Shown here: positions 24,201 to 32,434 of the stretch, piece by piece
Numbering within the stretch: position 1 is the stretch's first letter
Layout of the letters: every line of letters begins with the position of its first letter
From: Ostrinia nubilalis
Taxonomy: Eukaryota; Arthropoda; Insecta; Lepidoptera; Crambidae
Direction of reading: 5' to 3'
Length of the DNA: 64,000 bases
Assembly (NCBI RefSeq): GCF_963855985.1
Contig: NC_087092.1
Span: 14,508,001-14,572,000, forward strand
Made by a program: the position numbers and the translations under genes
The notes under the pieces: model-generated
Told to the model about the DNA's origin: nothing
Seen by the model: only the letters and a program-made list of their open reading frames with translations
The model's database searches: none

Positions 24201-27200
24201 TCTAAAAATATGGTTGTATTATCTAAAACGAATTAATTTAAGATGTTTTATTTGTCCCTTAACTCTCGTCTGTCTTTTGGAGATGACCTTATATACTTTT
24301 TAAATACATACATATTATACATAGTAACACCCAGACCTGTCACAGAAATTAAAATTCATCATTTCAATTTCTGTCCAGCCGGGAATCGAAACCTCTCGGC
24401 ATAGTAGTCCGTTCTGAACCACTACACCAAAGGGCCGACCATTGATTTATTAATACAAACCTGTGTGCATAGCCGGCCCTCCAATGACGACGGCATCATG
24501 AATGTCAACGTTAGCGCTCCAGCCAAACGATTTCATATTTCTTTCTGCAAAAAAACACGTCATTATATTCCTAATCGCCATTAAATATAATATCGCATAA
24601 GCAAGTACTCTATGTATATGTCAAAGAGAAATAATGAACTCCGTCAGTGGGTGTGTAAACTAACAGTGGGTTAGGTTAGTTAAATTGTAATCTAGAACTA
24701 CGTCAAATTACAATCTGACGGAATTCACAATTTTCTGTTGACATAATATTATTGCCGTTGGGGCAGAAAAGTTCTCGAGTGGCGACCACGGGCTGGAAGA
24801 CGTAGCGTGGACAGGCCTCCTACTAGGTGGACCGATGATCTGGCAAAGGTCGCGGGAAGAGCCTAGATGCGGGCAGCGCAGGACCGTGCATTGTGAAAAA
24901 CCTTGAAGGAGGCTTTTGTCCAGCAGTGGACGTCATTTGGCTGAAACGAACGAACGAACGATTATATCGTTATACCTACATCGTCTTGGCTCTCAATGAA
25001 AGCACTCAAGGATAGAATGAAGCTTTGGTTATAAATAGGTTTGAATTAGGCCAAACAGAAATGATTGGCCCAATTCAAACCTTCGAATCTTTACACGAAT
25101 TTAAGGCCCGGTTTCCACCAAGACCGAGCGGTGCCGTCACCGCTGTCAAATTCTATAGAAAAATTCGTTCTCCCGATACTTTTCTGCTCCGATCCGTCTT
25201 GGTGGAAACCTTAAATCCTAAATTGACAAACAGATTACGAGTAAACTCTAATTTAGTTTCACAGTCTTACCCGCAGGTGTGAGGCGTTCGTATTCAAGCT
25301 GTTGCATTTCCGTCACATCGTGTCCAGACAGTAGGTAACACCTACTGTAAGTTCCTGAATCTGCAACAAAAAATAACTTTTCAACCATACACTTATGAAA
25401 CTTACCGAAGACATCTACTAATGACATCTCCCAGACAGATACTAAGCCATCAAACAAATCAATCCCCCAATGACTTCCATATCGCACGATTGGTAACAAC
25501 CTGCATCCAGCGCCTCCCTGCTACCTTTATCAGGTCGTCGGTCCACCTTGTGGGTCGACTAACAAATATTAAGTTTCAACCAAATGTAATTAACAGTCGT
25601 GACATTATAAATTCCAATGTCCCAAAATTCACAAACAGCGTGTATTCACAAACATTACTTTGAGGTCTCACAGTGAGCGAGGACGTACAGGGTGACACAC
25701 GAACCAATCGCAGAGCTCTATTCAACGCTGCTGTGCGTTCGATTTGCTGCGTCACCGTTTGTGAATCATTGGCACCCTTTTAATATAATAATTGACTCCA
25801 CTCGTGATTTGTCTCATATTTGGGGAATGTAGGTATGTAGTACCTATCTTGAGTAGAGTCTTATTTTAAAAGGATGTCAACGATTTAAATTTTACTCTTT
25901 AGATAAACACGACCGTGACGTTAAACTTGAAAAAAGCAATCGTAGTGAATACGAATACTTACAGGTACGAGTACCTATTTTTCCACTGATTACGGTGAAT
26001 CTAGGAGCACACGCCTGAAAAGTTAAATTAAAAAATATAATATGGATTTAATAAAGATTATGTTTAAAGGGATTATTAATTTATAAAAGGTTCGGTTCGA
26101 TCCCCTGGTGTGGCAAGCTAATTTTCGGAAATATTTGAATACAGTTTTCTTTGTTTTCAATAATAAAAAAAGAGCTTCCTCGTTGTGGATAAAAAAATCA
26201 AGGAAATTTTTCTCTGAGTAAAATTTTCTATCTGCAGTATTTAGAGTACTTTCCCTTCAGGTGGCATTACCAAATTCCGATCCTGTACATAGAAATTCAC
26301 TGTATTTTCTTCGTTAAATATGAAAAGTATTTTTCTACTTGAATTAATATTGTGTTTATTTGAATAATCCATACATACCACTGTGAAATTGTGACCCGTC
26401 GCAACTGTAGCACCGAGCCACATGTAATCATACTTGTAGCCTAAAAATATACGTTAAATTTAGGTAGGTTTGGGTCATTATAATAACGCGCATACGTATT
26501 TTTCTAATTTAAGGTCATAGCACATTTATAAACCCGAAAAGGGACCAACACCGTATCGCCTTTGGCCGCGCTGTCACTGTTTACGTTATGGTGCGGATAA
26601 GTGTGCATGCAGTACGGAGTTTAACACAAAAAATACTGACCGCCTCGAGTTGATACGGTTACGATCCGTTTCCGGGTTGACAAGTGTGCTTCGTCCTTTA
26701 TACGTACCGTCTGTATCGTTTATTTTGATTTGGTCACATTTCTTGGTCCCAATTTCACATTCGTAGATATTGTCCGTTGCATGTTTTGGTGCACTTGTCA
26801 TCAACCTATAAAATTATTTAAAACAGTGTCATTAATTTTGATGTAACACTAATGTGTTACACAATTTAAATAATAGTAGATTTTGATGTAACACAGAAAA
26901 ATAAAAGGTGTGTACAAATTAAAAAACGCAAATTAAAATACATTTTATGTAAAAGTAAGTTTCTACTTTGTTACTTATGTTAAACTACTTAAATACAAAT
27001 CTTATTCACTAAAATGAGGTAACATCGTTTATTAATAATTTGCACTTCGTCAAGTTAATTAGCTTATATTATTTTAATGTCATGTAAAACTAGAACAATA
27101 TTACTTTTTATTGCTTTAAAAAAACATTAATACATATCGTCGCGTTCTACTTCTATATCAGCTACTCAAAGAATCAACATCATAAGTAATTTAGAACAAA

Positions 27201-30200
27201 AACCCAAATATGAGATGTCCTTGATCCTACTAATATTATAAATGCGAAAGTTTGGATGTTTGTATGTTTGTTACTCTTTCACGTAAAAACTACTGAACGG
27301 ATTTTCATGAAACTTTACAGTATTATTGTTTATAACCTAGAATAACATATAGGCTATAATTTATGACGATATGTGACAAACTAAATTTCACGCGGGTGAA
27401 GCCGCGGGCAAAAGCTAGTCATTTATAAATATTTGACGCGACAAGGAAAAATTGAAATCGCTGAAAATAACAGCCACGCCTGTTACCTACGAACAGAGAA
27501 GTAGTTAAAAATAATGATGATCCTCTTCATATCCATGGCAAAAAAAAAACCGACCATAGGCATACAATATAAATATTGTAATCTGAAATCTTTCAAGTGT
27601 AGGAAAAGACTGATGCAGTACTTCTTATTTACTATTATTATAAATGCAAAAGTTTGAATGGATTGTGATGACACTTTACAGTATTATTGTTTATATCCCA
27701 GAATAACATATAGGCTATAATTTATGACGATCTGTGACACACTAAATTACACGTAAGATTCCAGCCTAGATGACAGCGAATCCATTAACTAGCTAGTTAA
27801 TAAAATAATAAAATTGACTATCAGCAAAAAAACAGCTTTTAATTTTATTAAAAGGTACCAATCAACAAGTATATTGATGCTGTTGCTGATGGTGTCATCA
27901 TGATCGGGCTGAAATTTGGCATGCAGGTAGTTGTTATGACGTAGGCATCCGCTGAGAAAGGATTTTACTTTTAGGGGTGGAGAACCCCTAAGGGGGTAAA
28001 ATTTCGATTTCGATTGCACAAACCGTCGAGACACTCAACAACGCGTAAAAATGTCACTCTTTACGAATATTACACATTAACACAATATTACTTCACCATT
28101 ACTACACACACACCTATACAAACAGTTTTATCTTTTTATTAGTATTCTTTTCATTAGTATTTTTAATAGACGTCGTCTTATCATCCTTACCGATTTCCCG
28201 CCTTTTGTATTTATCTGTGCACTAATATTACTATTTATGTATGTTTATCTAGACAATTTTATGCAGCTCACTATTTTATTTATTTTATCAATGGTCCGTG
28301 ACCCTCACTCGGCACGGGGCACACTGAAAACCAGCGCCGTGGCCTTCGTCACCGTGGGCCACGGCATATGCTGAGTGGGGTCCCGTTGCAGTGGGCATCT
28401 TGTTGGTGGATGGGTGGCACTGCTCAGTTTGCTCTTGTTTTTATTTTTTCTTCTTTTATTATTATGTGCCACTGTCATGCCTATGTAATTGCCTGTATTT
28501 GTGTGATGTCCGTTGTAATAAATGTATCTTTCTTTCTTTCTTTCTTTCTTTAAAACGAGATCCACGCGTACGAAGTCGCGGGCGGCCGCTAGTTTAATAA
28601 TACAGTGTGAGTCACGATAAAGTGTACCTACATATGAAAATAGGTGAAACTAGACCTATTTTTATCGACAAAAATGAGGTCAAAAATATTTTTTATTTTT
28701 TTAATTTTTTTTTCTTCCGATTACTTATTGTAAAGAAAACGTAATAACTTTTAAACTAAGAGGTATATCCTGATAAAATAAAAACAGTAATAATGCTGAA
28801 TAACAGGTGATATTAAAAAAATACATAAAATAGGCAACAAATAATAAAAAAATGATACTTAATGATAAATTTTGAGAAAAATCTGCATTTTAATTCGTGT
28901 TTTTTTGGTTATTTGATAAATTTCTCCAAATAATGCCCGTATATTAGGTGGTATTTATTACTTTGAGTTATTTTTTGTCATATTACCTTTGTAAAACCAA
29001 AAGCGCATGTCTCTATCCCTATCACAACGTTTGCAATGATCGTTTGAACTAAGCCTCTCCGGGCGCGGCATTATTTTCATATGTGTACTTTATCGTGACT
29101 CACACTGTATAAATAAACCAATACATACTTTTTGCTTTCTGGTTGATAAGCGATGCTGTAGCCGAACAAAGATCCCGATGACTTGGAGGGTGGACTGAAA
29201 GTTTCCATGGATTTTTCATGGTATACTCCTCCCACTTCCCAAATTACTGATAATACTAGCGCCAGGTACATAGCCCAACCTGTAAGAACGCAGAAGGTGG
29301 CTTATAAGATTATGCTAAAAATTTGAGGTATAGTTCTTGCAACTCACGAAGGCGAGTGAGCTTTACTTGTGTGTGTACGTGTACATACACATAACGATAG
29401 CGTAATGTCTATCAAAACTTTTGAAAAACGAACAGTAGCGAGCTACCACACATGTAAAGCTCACTCACCTGAAGAATGTTCACTAATTTTGTTTTTTAGC
29501 TTTCTGTATTCTCTGTTAAAAATAAAAAATACCCGTGAAAGAATTATTTCGATACGTCAATTAGTTTCCAAGATATTGAATTTTAAAAGTGCGGGCGGCG
29601 GCCGGCCCGCCATTTTATGCGCGTGACGTCATATTACAGTGACTGGCTCATATTTGTATGGGTGGAATCTTGCAAGCTGAATTAAGACCCACTTCCAGGC
29701 AACCGATTAAGCTTAAATTTCGCAAACACATGTGATTTGGATGACCATGCAATATTATGATGACATGGAGCTGATCTGATGATGGAGCTGGAAGGTGGCC
29801 ATAGGAACTCTATAATAAAACGACTTAAATGCATCGAGTTTGGGCTCGTTCGTTTTGTATTGATGAGTATTTTAATTCTACATAGTAATCGGGGTCTAAT
29901 GATGGAGCTGGAAGGTAATTCGCAATAAAACGACACAATCGCATTAAGTTTGGGTTTGGTTCAATTTTAATTTCTGTGATGGGTCTGGGTGTTAATATGT
30001 ATAATAAGTTTGTATTTACAAAAAAAAAATATTTAAGTATGTTTATATCCGTTTTCTAGTGAGCGGACGCTGTGAATGTACGTCACACGGGGTCACGTGA
30101 CCGTCGGCGGGACTCAATATTTAAGCGAACTTTGAATGCCTATAAAATCATAACTACTGGGTATTTTTGAATGAAATAAAAACTAATGTATTTGTAAATG

Positions 30201-30355
30201 TAAAAGCTTAACTGTAACATAGGTTTCAAGTGATTTTGCATACCTAGTAACATTCTCAATTCAGCTTCAAAATACTGCTAAAAATAACTTGAAGGTGCAG
30301 CTTTTCGTGTTGAAAAACAATACTTAAGCAAAAAATACTTACTGTGACTACGCAT
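4185..30355 (-). CDS. Integrin alpha subunit, gene A (complete, 25 coding exons)
   Basis: Type I membrane adhesion receptor subunit expected to pair with a beta integrin at the cell surface. The 25 exons (coordinates in the next three entries) join in one frame to 3033 nt (1010 residues plus stop); the multiple-of-three total and consistent phases support the model. In order: signal peptide in residues 1-22, FG-GAP propeller about 25-440, leg domains about 440-848, membrane segment about 862-884, cytoplasmic tail 887-1010. Best guess is the insect PS3-like (scab/Volado-type) clade, because vertebrate-type I-domains are absent and the nearest relative in the window is gene B; the clade is inference. 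ATG at 30355-30353 is chosen because a four-codon first exon splices in phase onto exon 2 and supplies the start of a hydrophobic leader; an in-frame ATG at 29271 is the alternative. It shares the 2.1-kb interval 30356-32434 with divergent gene B. Introns are heavily loaded with repeats. Confidence 0.9.
5455..6052. mobile_element. ACAGGGTG/CACCCTGT element interrupted by a nested MITE
   Basis: Outer ends acagggtgtaattttt and attccaccctgtata. Its sequence matches an uninterrupted relative at 26090-26292. In gene A intron 22. Confidence 0.7.
5598..6002. mobile_element. Nested MITE with about 90-bp inverted repeats
   Basis: 5600-5690 (gtacccgg ... atcgacctttggaaagag) is the inverse of 5912-6000. 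It sits inside the 5455-6052 element; the relative at 26090-26292 shows the site without it. Confidence 0.75.
6074..18353 (-). CDS. Gene A exons 14-22: integrin leg (thigh/calf) region
   Basis: Exons, 5' to 3': 18353-18245, 17273-17128, 12274-12063, 10067-9869, 8946-8783, 8003-7928, 7368-7279, 6869-6728, 6161-6074. These encode the immunoglobulin-like leg domains with paired cysteines (for example VWVADCAGAGGEC in exon 16 and TWPLTCKLGKKELSCEP in exon 17). Exon 17 (GSSDTETVSFHVSNTGD) aligns with gene B exon 16 (GSSELVTVSILVKNQGN), a clear paralog match. Exon 16 covers what gene B splits over exons 14 and 15. Exon 16 is followed on the same strand by two truncated copies of itself (see separate entries). 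Intron 15 (12275-17127) is mostly transposons. Confidence 0.87.
6241..6322 (-). mobile_element. RTE-type LINE 3' tail fragment (second subfamily)
   Basis: Carries the ggacgtccactg and cctcccccaatgatttccag tail shared with 7648, 39276 and 57187. Confidence 0.6.
7648..7762 (-). mobile_element. RTE-type LINE 3' tail fragment (second subfamily)
   Basis: atcatcatcatttcagcc terminus followed by the diagnostic tail with catccagcgccttc. In gene A intron 19. Confidence 0.65.
8056..8188 (-). mobile_element. Fragment of an 'actagcgaccc' CTAG-ended repeat
   Basis: Begins actagcgacccgcctcggc and continues with a stretch including aaaatccgttgcgtag. Related by its CTAG terminus to the Helitron-like elements, but not proven to be one. 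Confidence 0.45.
8345..8620 (-). mobile_element. RTE-type LINE 3' end
   Basis: Reverse strand encodes WQWAGHIARRDDSRWG then VGRPPTRWTDD, the C-terminal signature of RTE-type ORFs. In gene A intron 18. Confidence 0.75.
9290..9640. mobile_element. Possible pogo-like MITE remnant
   Basis: Repeated and inverted 'ccggataatcg' motifs at 9324-9356 and 9590-9640. Boundaries not clear. Confidence 0.35.
10259..10365. mobile_element. Truncated Harbinger-like MITE
   Basis: Left end gagtaggcacaccgttgat preceded by TTA matches 52032-52206 and 63526-63748; the right half is missing. Confidence 0.6.
10399..10844. repeat. Dispersed repeat, copy 1 ('gttcatccccaattttcca' unit)
   Basis: Highly similar to 44886-45318 over its whole length, with an internal near-duplication of the 'ttcatccccaattttcca' block and the terminus gaagtcggttgaaaa. 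Short tails of this family also occur at 3855-3900 and 46590-46635. Confidence 0.7.
11103..11228 (-). pseudogene. Second truncated copy of gene A exon 16 (16c), probably dead
   Basis: Retains the last 40 or so codons of exon 16 (from VLSDLRRLS to the donor) without stops, but the 5' border runs into unrelated AT-rich sequence. The only nearby AG would enter in the wrong phase. It carries more substitutions than 16b, so it looks older or less constrained. Confidence 0.65.
11270..11410. mobile_element. MITE of the 'catcaacccgga' family
   Basis: Inverted ends catcaactcggaaagg and cttttcgggttgat. Copies: 11920-12046 (part of the exon 16 duplication), 26527-26700 and 50384-50525. Inner caacaccgtatcgcct is shared. 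Confidence 0.6.
11425..11582 (-). pseudogene. Truncated tandem copy of gene A exon 16 (16b), possibly usable
   Basis: Near-identical to the 3' three-quarters of exon 16, starting at its SPTADA codons and ending at the same AA/GTAAGT donor. All 52 codons are open. The 5' part of the exon is replaced by a short palindrome (11586-11640). Its edge supplies tctaactttag, which would act as a splice acceptor exactly in phase 0, as exon 15 requires; the donor also keeps phase 2 for exon 17. Thus 16b could replace exon 16 but could not be joined after it without a frameshift. Differences from exon 16 include T for S, A for T and Y for D substitutions. It may equally be a dead duplicate. Confidence 0.7.
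11586..11640. repeat. Short near-perfect palindrome next to exon copy 16b
   Basis: agttagacttacgttata and its inverse flank a loop of about ten bases. It abuts the truncated edge of exon copy 16b and contributes the putative acceptor. Confidence 0.8.
11920..12046. mobile_element. MITE of the 'catcaacccgga' family, duplicated copy
   Basis: Copied along with the exon 16 tandem duplication; nearly identical to 11270-11410. Confidence 0.6.
12340..14619. mobile_element. DNA transposon with CTGCCGCAC ends and 4-bp target duplication
   Basis: Terminal inverted repeats start CTGCCGCACAATTTATAAAC at both ends (about 30 bp), flanked by TACT at 12336-12339 and 14620-14623. The arms contain many scattered copies of 'ataaacgcagtaa' in both orientations. 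No transposase is visible; the middle holds an RTE remnant. Confidence 0.8.
12890..13985 (+). pseudogene. Degenerate RTE-type reverse transcriptase
   Basis: Frames broken by stops and shifts. Recognisable pieces include DDGITAELLKSGGTQ, the catalytic-box region LCFADDIVVMAENVEDLSSI (around 13600-13660) and the C-terminal RTE tail at 13780-13975. 5'-truncated and inactive; nested inside the 12340-14619 element. Confidence 0.75.
14890..17060 (+). mobile_element. Non-autonomous LTR retrotransposon
   Basis: About 95 bp starting tgtgccggtatgcacaatac are repeated at 14890 and 16961. The left LTR (to about 15331, ending cccaaca) contains a Helitron-like insertion. A primer-site-like ttggtgaccccgacg follows the LTR, and a polypurine run (aaaggggggagtac) directly precedes the right LTR, which is truncated near 17055. 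The internal 1.6 kb has no gag-pol, only acidic repeats (DPDEEDDPDEED) around 15345-15500. Ends about 70 bp from the gene A exon 15 donor. Confidence 0.7.
15006..15238 (+). mobile_element. Helitron-like element (Lep1-type)
   Basis: Starts tcccaactaatattataaat, contains (gtct)n, and ends in a GC hairpin (cgcgggcgaagccgcgg) followed by CTAG. This is the layout known for lepidopteran Lep1 Helitron-like elements. Almost identical to 31061-31325. Confidence 0.75.
17355..17415 (+). mobile_element. RTE-type LINE 3' tail fragment (second subfamily)
   Basis: cagcagtggacgtactatgg followed by gctgaaatgatgatgata, the 3' terminus of this subfamily. Confidence 0.6.
18167..18206. repeat. (TTTA)n microsatellite
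   Basis: Uninterrupted tetranucleotide run in gene A intron 14. Confidence 0.9.
18373..18724. mobile_element. MITE abutting gene A exon 14 acceptor
   Basis: Inverted ends around cattcagatgatgaacggtc and cgctcatcatctgaacgtg, both followed inward by caacgtgcgttttgc. Its left edge is about 20 bp from the exon 14 acceptor. Confidence 0.7.
18891..30355 (-). CDS. Gene A exons 1-13: signal peptide and beta-propeller
   Basis: Exons, 5' to 3': 30355-30343, 29279-29129, 26805-26708, 26440-26379, 26014-25963, 25360-25271, 24544-24461, 23054-22959, 22183-22095, 21327-21112, 20461-20362, 19749-19567, 18976-18891. Exons 1-2 give MRSHSWAMYLALVLSVIWEV, a signal peptide, then SGSLFGYSIAY, the first propeller strand. 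Exon 5 has the family's ACAPR motif. Exons 10-13 carry the three blades that usually bind calcium: the first reads SLLGPGRRQALLVGAP (residues 279-294) and lacks the acidic ligands; the second GDLNGDKRDEVAIAAP and the third DYDDNGCNELAIGAP are intact. The exon 5 donor is ambiguous: 25963 uses GTAAGT and is preferred, but an earlier GTACTC would also keep phase. A MITE ends about 20 bp beyond the exon 2 donor. Confidence 0.88.
20048..20207. mobile_element. Harbinger-like MITE with TTA duplication
   Basis: Ends gcctaggcgcagac and gtctgcgtctaggc flanked by TTA on each side; inner ttggccgatagttggg relates it to 52032-52206. Confidence 0.7.
20478..20743. mobile_element. Fold-back MITE, 'acaggatgttaggtaaatgg' family, copy 1
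   Basis: Nearly the whole 265 bp is one palindrome (arms include agccgacactagcccatgtt). Copies: 21809-22075, 22621-22885 and 58460-58691. Confidence 0.8.
21595..21750 (-). mobile_element. LINE 3' tail fragment
   Basis: Contains gcttaatgccatgtggcatt, also seen at 60375-60490, and reads as the reverse of a retroposon ending in an AATAAAG-like tail. Confidence 0.45.
21809..22075. mobile_element. Fold-back MITE, same family, copy 2
   Basis: Starts tacagggtgtttgataaata; full-length palindrome. It ends about 20 bp from the gene A exon 9 donor. Confidence 0.8.
22396..22601 (+). mobile_element. Helitron-like element (shorter subfamily)
   Basis: tcctactaatattataaatg start, gtgaagccgcgggcaaaagc and CTAG end. 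In gene A intron 8. Confidence 0.7.
22621..22885. mobile_element. Fold-back MITE, same family, copy 3
   Basis: Starts acagggtgttaggtaaatgg and ends with the inverse; in gene A intron 8. Confidence 0.8.
23263..23950. mobile_element. ACAGGGTGGAAACG palindromic element
   Basis: Ends acagggtggaaacgataagt and cttaacgtttccaccctgt. The left arm also contains two near-copies (23290-23440 and 23460-23610) of one block. In gene A intron 7. Confidence 0.75.
24325..24440 (-). repeat. tRNA-derived SINE
   Basis: Reverse strand has an A-box-like ttggtgtagtggttcag and a B-box-like ggtttcgattccc in tRNA spacing, followed by a non-tRNA tail. In gene A intron 7. Confidence 0.6.
24755..24960 (+). mobile_element. 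RTE-type LINE 3' tail
   Basis: Tail of the first subfamily ending gtcatttggctgaaacgaac, followed by a gaac repeat. In gene A intron 6. Confidence 0.75.
25435..25560 (-). mobile_element. RTE-type LINE 3' tail fragment (second subfamily)
   Basis: cccccaatgacttccatatc, then catccagcgcctccctgct and tcgtcggtccaccttgtggg. In gene A intron 5. Confidence 0.6.
25665..25770. repeat. Dispersed repeat shared with 57046-57185
   Basis: Both copies contain tattcacaaaca, then a block with cagggtgacaca and ctgtgcgttcgatttgctgc. Confidence 0.6.
26090..26292. mobile_element. Uninterrupted relative of the 5455-6052 element
   Basis: Shares gagtaaaattttctatct and caggtggcatta with that element, but with no insertion between them. 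Confidence 0.65.
26527..26700. mobile_element. MITE of the 'catcaacccgga' family
   Basis: Contains caacaccgtatcgcct and ends ccgtttccgggttgac. It lies within 10 bp of the gene A exon 3 donor (26708). Confidence 0.55.
27224..27418 (+). mobile_element. Helitron-like element (shorter subfamily)
   Basis: Same ends as 22396-22601. A partial copy follows at 27625-27760. In gene A intron 2. Confidence 0.7.
28285..28553 (+). repeat. Retroposon-like 3' end with (TTTC)n tail
   Basis: Blocks gggcacactgaaaaccagcg and gggccacggcatatgctgag, then aataaatgta and a TTTC run. Sister copy at 47585-47835. Confidence 0.55.
28603..29107. mobile_element. TA-flanked MITE next to gene A exon 2 donor
   Basis: Inverted ends CAGTGTGAGTCACGATAAAG and its complement with TA on both sides. 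Its right end is about 20 bp from the exon 2 donor at 29128. Confidence 0.82.
29755..29940. repeat. Two diverged direct repeats of about 75 bp
   Basis: gatggagctggaaggt plus aataaaacgac plus gtttggg occur at 29778-29850 and 29900-29955. In gene A intron 1. Confidence 0.6.
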
Positions 30356-31091
30356 TTTTAAAGTCAGTCTTGATTTTACAGTGGACCCTCATATGCACAC
30401 ACAATACACTACAATACGTAAATCCGTTCAAATATTAATTTAATGATCAGTCGGAATAATTAGACTTCCTCATTGTCACAAACGCACAACAATACAATGC
30501 TATAAGTCAATATTTCCAACGATTAATCACTAGTATAAATATAAATGACTTTACAACTGAAATTCATGACAAATAAGGTAAAATTAGAATTAAAGGCACT
30601 CTAACTCATAAGTACAAATATTTGTGTTAATATGTTAAGGCCATATTTAGGTAAAGTAAAAGTAAGAAAAGTAAAATATCCTACTAAAATCAATATTCAT
30701 TCAAAAGAAAAGTAGAAAAAAGAACAATTTTATTTGGATCAGTTCGACTCTATAACGATTTGCTGAAAGCTTTTGGTCTTTACTGCTAAGTCTAAGAAAT
30801 GAGATGACTTTGTTCAACAGTTGACGCACCACAGCACAGTGATGATGATGATGATGGAATCGTTGGACATGCATTGTATTTGGGTTGTTTGTTGTTGGCA
30901 TGACTTTGAAACGTTCCAAAAGTAGCATTTCTGATTTATTGAGTTACGTTTAGTTACCTATGTTCGAATATGTATTTAGTTTTCCTCATTTATAAATCGT
31001 CATTAAATCCAAAATAATTTTAGTTTAGAAATTATTATTTGTCAAATTGAAATTACTTAATCCCAACTAATATTATAAATGCGAAAGTAAC

Positions 31092-31144
<53 letters not shown>

Positions 31145-32434
31145 TACGCTTTCCCGCTTAAACCTCGCAACCGATTTTGATGAAATTTGGCATAGAGATA
31201 GTTTGAGTCCCGGGAAAGAACATAGGATAGTTTTTATCCCGGTTTTTGAAACAGGGACGCGCGCGATAAAGTTTTTCTGTGACAGACAAAATTCCACGCG
31301 GGCGAAGCCGCGGGCGGAAAGCTAGTAGTAATAATATAAAACTTGTAAGGTAGCTGGCCTTTTTTCATTAATCTTGCATTATACTCTACGACCTATCAAC
31401 ACAGATATTTTAATTAGGAGAATAATTACATTATTTAATTGGTGCATTTCTTGGCCAATGAATAGATTTGGGCATTCAGCTTAGCAATACAACCAGCACT
31501 CGCAATGGTGCCCACATTTCGCGTTGTTTGGACAGTGATTTAGGACGCATTTTTTATTACCTGTAAATATTTAGTTTATAACTCGTATATAAATAGTTTT
31601 AAATCTTTGCAATGAACTTAATAATTAATTTAGAAATTCATAATTATAGAACCCTATTATTGTATCGCAGGAAAAAGTAAAAAGTAGAGTCAGTTGTTGT
31701 GCTGCCAAAACTGTCTTCGTTTTGGACATGCTGAACTTAAATACCTTGCTTTAATCTTTAGTTTATTGAAAGAATTAAAGAAAAATTCTTTTATTTGGTT
31801 CATAAAATTTTCGCTTTCGGGAGTTAACCTTAGGCTGAGTTACACCATCTTAACTTTAACTATTCCGGTATTTTTGTATATAGTTTTACAGCGAAATTTT
31901 GATGTTTTTTTTTCTACTTTACATTTATTTTATTTACCGCACCATATAAAAAACCCCAAAGGATCAACAAAATGAAACATAATAGGTAGGTAGTTTATAA
32001 TTAAAACACTATCATAGGGAAATTAATATAAGGATAAAATTAATATGAAATAAACTCCAGATAAATAGAATTCCGTTAAAACATAATTTAAGTTATTTAT
32101 AGTGACGAAGGTAACAAGGAAGGTGCTTGCGGCAATCAATCAACCTGCTGCAAACTCAAATTTATTTTTCATTTTGAATCTTATTCTGATGGCTTATAGT
32201 TCAAAATATATTCAAGAAACTCATTCATTTTACTGTACTAAATACTTATTTAATCTGTTTACTTACTGCCATTCGGTTTGTTTTTCCTGGATTGGGTAGT
32301 CATACTTAGGATTTTACAGGAGAATAACATTTATGCCATTATGTATCATAGTTACGTGTCTAAATAAATTAATAAACATTATGTACCTATTATAACTTGG
32401 ATTTAAAAAGAAGACTTTCGTAATATCGATTACA
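30356..32434. promoter_or_regulatory. Shared intergenic interval between divergent integrin genes A and B
   Basis: 2.1 kb separate the two inferred start codons, so promoters and 5' UTRs of both genes must lie here unless non-coding upstream exons extend further. It is AT-rich, with a (GATGAT)n run near 30840 and a Helitron-like insertion at 31061-31325. No clear TATA box or CpG-rich core is visible. Function is inferred from position only. Confidence 0.45.
31061..31325 (+). mobile_element. Helitron-like element (Lep1-type), long (GTCT)n
   Basis: Near-identical to 15006-15238 apart from a longer GTCT run. It lies between the two integrin promoters. Confidence 0.75.

Noticed and set aside
24325..24440. 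Possible functional tRNA gene
   Set aside because: A and B boxes are present, but the sequence lacks a complete cloverleaf acceptor stem and continues into a SINE tail.
29269..29271. ATG in exon 2 of gene A as the start codon
   Set aside because: Possible, but an upstream acceptor sits just before it and the four-codon exon at 30343-30355 splices in frame, giving a better leader.
18167..31145. Microsatellite runs as a CRISPR-like array
   Set aside because: The (TTTA)n and (GTCT)n runs are simple repeats with no spacers, and the genome is eukaryotic.
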